A DNA stretch of 64,000 bases from Priapulus caudatus (Eukaryota; Priapulida; Priapulimorpha; Priapulimorphida; Priapulidae), in contig NW_014577285.1 in NCBI RefSeq assembly GCF_000485595.1, positions 71,495 to 135,494 of the forward strand. Reading direction: 5' to 3'. Each line of letters starts with the position of its first letter. Position 1 is the first letter of the stretch. Below are positions 59,941-64,000 of the stretch, one piece after another. The notes beneath the pieces are model-generated. The model was not told the DNA's origin. It saw only the letters and a list, made by a program, of their open reading frames with translations, and searched no databases. The translations under genes were made by a program, and so were the position numbers.

Positions 59941-62910
59941 TAATGACATTAAAGTTGGGAACACTCCTAATGGAGCGTTAGCCCATTTGCCTCTCTATAA
60001 CATTTTCTTACATAGATATCAATTTAACAGTTTTGCGCATGGTGAGCGCCAGCGCCACCCATTATAAGAATATGAGTGCGTCTGCTGGCTCCATATACTG
60101 CAATGAGTGTCCGTTTTCTAGACTTTTAACGGTTTCTATTGTAATACATCGAGCCAGGATACACAGCTGTATGAGTGATGATGTCAGTAATTTCCACATA
60201 CTTCCACTTTCCGATTTATGTGTTTGCTAAAAGGTGCCAGCCGCAAAATATTTGGGTGTTCAGGGGCAGTCCATATAGATTTGTTTTATTTAGAGATAGT
60301 GTTAAATATAGTCTGGTATATACTTTCGTAGTTATCTAAATCTGGAGCGGCCGGCTCGGTTCACTGGAGAGACGGACTAGTCTTTATTAGAACCTGTAGG
60401 TAATGTATTGTCAAATATCATGTTAAAGTAGCATGTCTCCTAACGTTTTCTTTCGGAAGACAGTTGGATACGCTACTACTGTAATTAAATAATTAGAAGA
60501 AATTCATTATTTGATCGCATCATGAACATGTATCATCTTTGAACGCATCATATCGTCTACAGATATCCGTATACCTTATTACCACCCAATTGTTTTGCCC
60601 TGCATCTGCTGAACCCTAGATATATCTGTCCCTGTTCGCTCACATTTCCCATTCCCGATTAATTTCTGCACTGGTAAATAAATTGCTGTTATATAGTCTG
60701 TAAATATATTATTATTATGCCCACGGTCTTATAGCTAGCCGCATTTATAACGCCGTCGGAAATGCGTCCTAATCTTTGGTGCAGTCGTATGGATGAAATG
60801 ACGAAGAACTTGAGAAAAAGTGTTATGATAATTGAGGTAGTACTGATAAGATCGGCAGTGGAAACGTGGTGAGGAAGTGTGGAGTATAGCGAAGCACAAG
60901 AGAATTGTGAGGTTAGTAGTAGTATTGTGCTATGGCTTGCACACACGCCCTAACGAGCCAAGCAGTAGCAAAACATTGCGCATCATTAACTGCGGAACGA
61001 AGAAACGCTGGAAATGCCAAATGTTTTTCTAGGTTTGAATACCCGAAAACTATTATTTCAACGGATTTTAATTCTTCGTCTAAAATAGCATCCCGTGCAG
61101 CCGCGAAACCCGTGACCCGTCCCCCGTCGTTATATTGATTAATTTTCGCACTTATAATGGAAATGGAAGGTGTTTACTCAAGAATTTCATCAAAATATCT
61201 TGATTTTGTAATAAATATAAACCGGAGTTTAACGCGAATAAAATAATCATAAGTTATCTTGATTGATAACAAACGGTATGTAACATTCTACTGAAATGCC
61301 ACATTTGCGTTTGCTATTTGTAATCAGGAGACGATCAATTTTAAAACCACCACACTAACCAGTGTAATCATTGGATCCAGTACCAGTGTATAACGCATGT
61401 GAGAACGAACTTAAATTTAATTAATCATTTTAATTTCGATTACTTGTTGTGTAGAGAATTTTGCTTATATTTAGTTTCCACCGCGTGGCGCAGCGGAATG
61501 CAGACGTGGATAGCGTGTCACATCTGGAAAGCCGATGCAGCAGGCTAGCTTAGTCTGAATAGTAACATAACAAGTAACAAAACAAGTAAACGAAGCAAAT
61601 CTGCTGCTGGAAAATATATTACAAAAATCCGCCATGTGAATTGTGTTTGCTTATTTGGCATCGGCAATGTGTCGCAACTAATGCGCTTTAATATAATTGC
61701 ATGTCATTGAAAGCGATTAGGTTAATAACATTTTAGGACGGGCGGAATGGATTATAATGGTTTAAAACGAGAAAATACTTTTTTACAAGACATCAACAGG
61801 CTTTAATTCATTACATGGAAGACATTGTAAACGCATCAAGTGTGCTATGTGCACGTGTAGTCGCGAGGGTTTAGGACGCGGTGGGCGCGCGTGAAACAAT
61901 ATACTGCCGGGTTTGTTTCAGGCAGCCGACGCGATGAACACAGTAAACAGATACCCCTGTACCCACACACACGCGCGCGCGCGCGCTCACCGGCCGCTGG
62001 TAGAGAGGCAAGCAACCGCAGCACTACGGTGGTACGTGCATGGCTGACGCGGGCGGTGTGTCCGTCCACACATTTCCCCGGACTGCTGACATCAGTAGCC
62101 ATGGGCGTACGTGATGGCCCACCCTCTCTGCAAAAGGCCGAGTAAACCTAGCTCGCTTGTTTATTAGCCGACCGTAGAAACAATAGCAACAGTGGCCACG
62201 TACGCGCGCCAAATCGATTTTCCGATGAGAGAGCAAAACACCAACCTCGGATCCTCTCGGTTAATCATGAGCGACCCCTGATCTAAACAGGGTGTCTCTT
62301 AGCTAAGCGCCTCGCGTGCCCGTACCACCCGAAATAGTCGAGCGCCGAACTATGGCAAAAATCCACTCGGCTGAACGAATGGTAACTTAATATCTCAAAC
62401 TACCAATACCCATATATGTAAGTGACGTAGTGACAGACCACCCCCCTCATCCCGTCCCGGCAGACCCCGCGGCAGACAGGCGATGGCGGCGTTTGTGTGC
62501 GTCGGATGGAGGAGGATGAAAGACTCATCGGCTGTCTATTGGTGCGTGTGTATTATACAACCACCCAGCCGGTCGGTCGGGCGCTTAAGAGAGTCTTGCC
62601 ACCGTTATATACTACTACTAGGGATGGGTATGCACACTGTACGCAACTATGCTAGTGCAGCATGCCACGGCCAGGCACGCTAAAAGTCGCGGCCATGGCG
62701 CTCGCTGTATCACGAACGCTTGAACCATGGCTGCAAGAATAGGTATATATAGGTTCGGGTTCCTTATAATAGCTAGGTTGTTCGGAACGATGAGCAAAGA
62801 AGTTCGCACAATCGTCGTTTCATATACACACCAGAATGTTTTTTCCAAGCTCCGCGACTATAGTTGCCAGATGGTCTCTGCGTATCTCGCGTAGCCTACT
62901 CTGGAACATA
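59941..62910. other. Intergenic DNA, no gene recognised
   Basis: The 61.85-62.6 kb stretch is more GC-rich than its surroundings, but I see no coding exon in it. Confidence 0.45.
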
Positions 62911-62911
62911 C

Positions 62912-62912
62912 G

Positions 62913-62968
<56 letters not shown>

Positions 62969-62989
62969 TACCTGCGTACGTGCGTGTGA
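62912..62989. repeat. (TGCG)n microsatellite
   Basis: Near-perfect tetranucleotide run. Confidence 0.95.
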
Positions 62990-63167
62990 GTAAATTTCGT
63001 GGACCACAAACACAGAACGTGTGAAATGTTTGGGAACTATTTTCCATACCAGAACTATCCAAAAATACAAATAAGCGTAACATATATTGACTATTATACC
63101 TCGGATGACACCTAATACGAGTGATTCTGAACGTGCGAAATATTAATGTGTGGCACCTACGTACCTG

Positions 63168-63310
63168 TGTGCTTGTGTGCGTACGTTCGTGCATACGATC
63201 ATTTGTGAGAGCGTGTGTAAATGCGTACGCACGTGTATGCGTGCGTTTGTGCGTGTGTACGTGTGTACGCGCGTGCGTACGTGCGTGCGTGCGTTCGTGC
63301 GTGTGTCTGT
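63168..63310. repeat. GTGC/GTAC-rich microsatellite
   Basis: Degenerate (GTGC)n/(GTAC)n. Confidence 0.85.
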
Positions 63311-63640
63311 TGTAAAATTATAAATATAAAGATATTACAATTAATCATCTCATAACGGCCACGCATTAATTCGGAGGAAAAATAAAGTCTACACTCCTAA
63401 TTGGTGTTTAAATATACTGTTATTGACTCCGTTATAATCATTCCTAAGTTATAGATATATTATATTTGAACATTGAAGGCTTGTACAATAACTGCACTAT
63501 ACATTTCTTGCATGGCAATCCATTAATTATTTCTAAACCTCAACGGTATGTTAATGAAATTGGGCTACGCGATATATATATATATATAAATAGAGTAGCT
63601 AATACTAGAGTCCCTTTATACAGAGGATCTATTTAATAAA

Positions 63641-63696
63641 GTATCTCTAGAGGACTCTAGCTAATAGAGTATCTCTAGAGGACTCTAGCTAATACT
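63641..63696. repeat. Two tandem copies of a 28-bp unit
   Basis: GTATCTCTAGAGGACTCTAG starts at 63641 and 63669. Confidence 0.85.
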
Positions 63697-64000
63697 GGAA
63701 GCTGGCGCCATCTATAGGGCATTACGAAGACCTGTACATCTCAGTCGCTATTTATCCAGCAAATAATTATACCAATAAGTATACAGATTCTGCCATAAAG
63801 ACGAGTATGTCGTAAACATGCAGAGTAGAGAGAGAATCGCAAGAATTCGCCGGTGGCCAGTGCGGTCACGTGAAATTAACGTGACGGATATTTTTAATAT
63901 TAAACTACTCTCCAGTATCAATGATTCAGTAGACGTAAAAATTCTATCCTTTTGTGCTCTCTACTCTAACAGAATAATTTCAACAAAAATGCGATTCTCT

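Noticed and set aside
61483-61550. GTGGCGCAGCGGAATGC resembling a tRNA A-box
   Set aside because: No B-box and no pairing acceptor stem downstream.
62470-62683. Plus-strand open frame starting ATGGCGGCG in a GC-richer patch, a possible first exon
   Set aside because: The protein sequence is not recognisable and no convincing splice or promoter context was found.

Overview
The window is animal nuclear DNA: AT-rich, full of introns, and loaded with (TA)n, (GT)n/(CA)n, (GA)n/(CT)n and (TGCG)n microsatellites and small inverted-repeat elements. The one gene I can support lies on the minus strand. It is the 5' part of a giant twitchin/projectin-type muscle gene (C. elegans unc-22, Drosophila bent, molluscan catch-muscle twitchin). 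Domain order and a cluster of dibasic PKA-type sites in the linker between Ig7 and Ig8 fit a lophotrochozoan such as a mollusc, annelid or brachiopod. The species assignment is inference.

The gene runs from high to low coordinates. A candidate core promoter (MEF2-like site 41572-41581, TATAAAG 41542-41548, initiator near 41516) lies upstream of a tiny first coding exon (41026-41039, Met-Ala-Asp-Ala). After a 4.6 kb intron the protein continues through seven Ig domains, each split over two exons (36453 to 25973). Next comes a 219-residue Lys/Glu-rich PEVK-like exon (24891-25549), then a series of short, charged exons, mostly phase 0-0 (23775 to 12659). These lead to a Lys-rich exon, the Ser/Arg phosphosite linker (9721-9990), Ig8 (three exons), a linker with RRPS (8554-8741), Ig9 (3485-3586 plus 2669-2837) and the first half of Ig10 (2384-2523). 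I traced 32 exons by GT/AG borders and reading phase, and they join into one open frame of about 1,612 codons. The rest of the gene (further Ig and FnIII domains and the kinase expected for this family) lies beyond the left edge.

The right part (about 41.6-64 kb) is upstream intergenic DNA in which I recognise no gene. It holds a 3.5 kb composite foldback (about 47.95-51.48 kb) with a smaller element nested inside, further MITE-like elements, a foldback minisatellite at 59.2-59.75 kb, and large simple-repeat blocks. Several of the small inverted-repeat elements in the window carry a CACAC core near their termini, which may point to one unclassified group of non-autonomous transposons.
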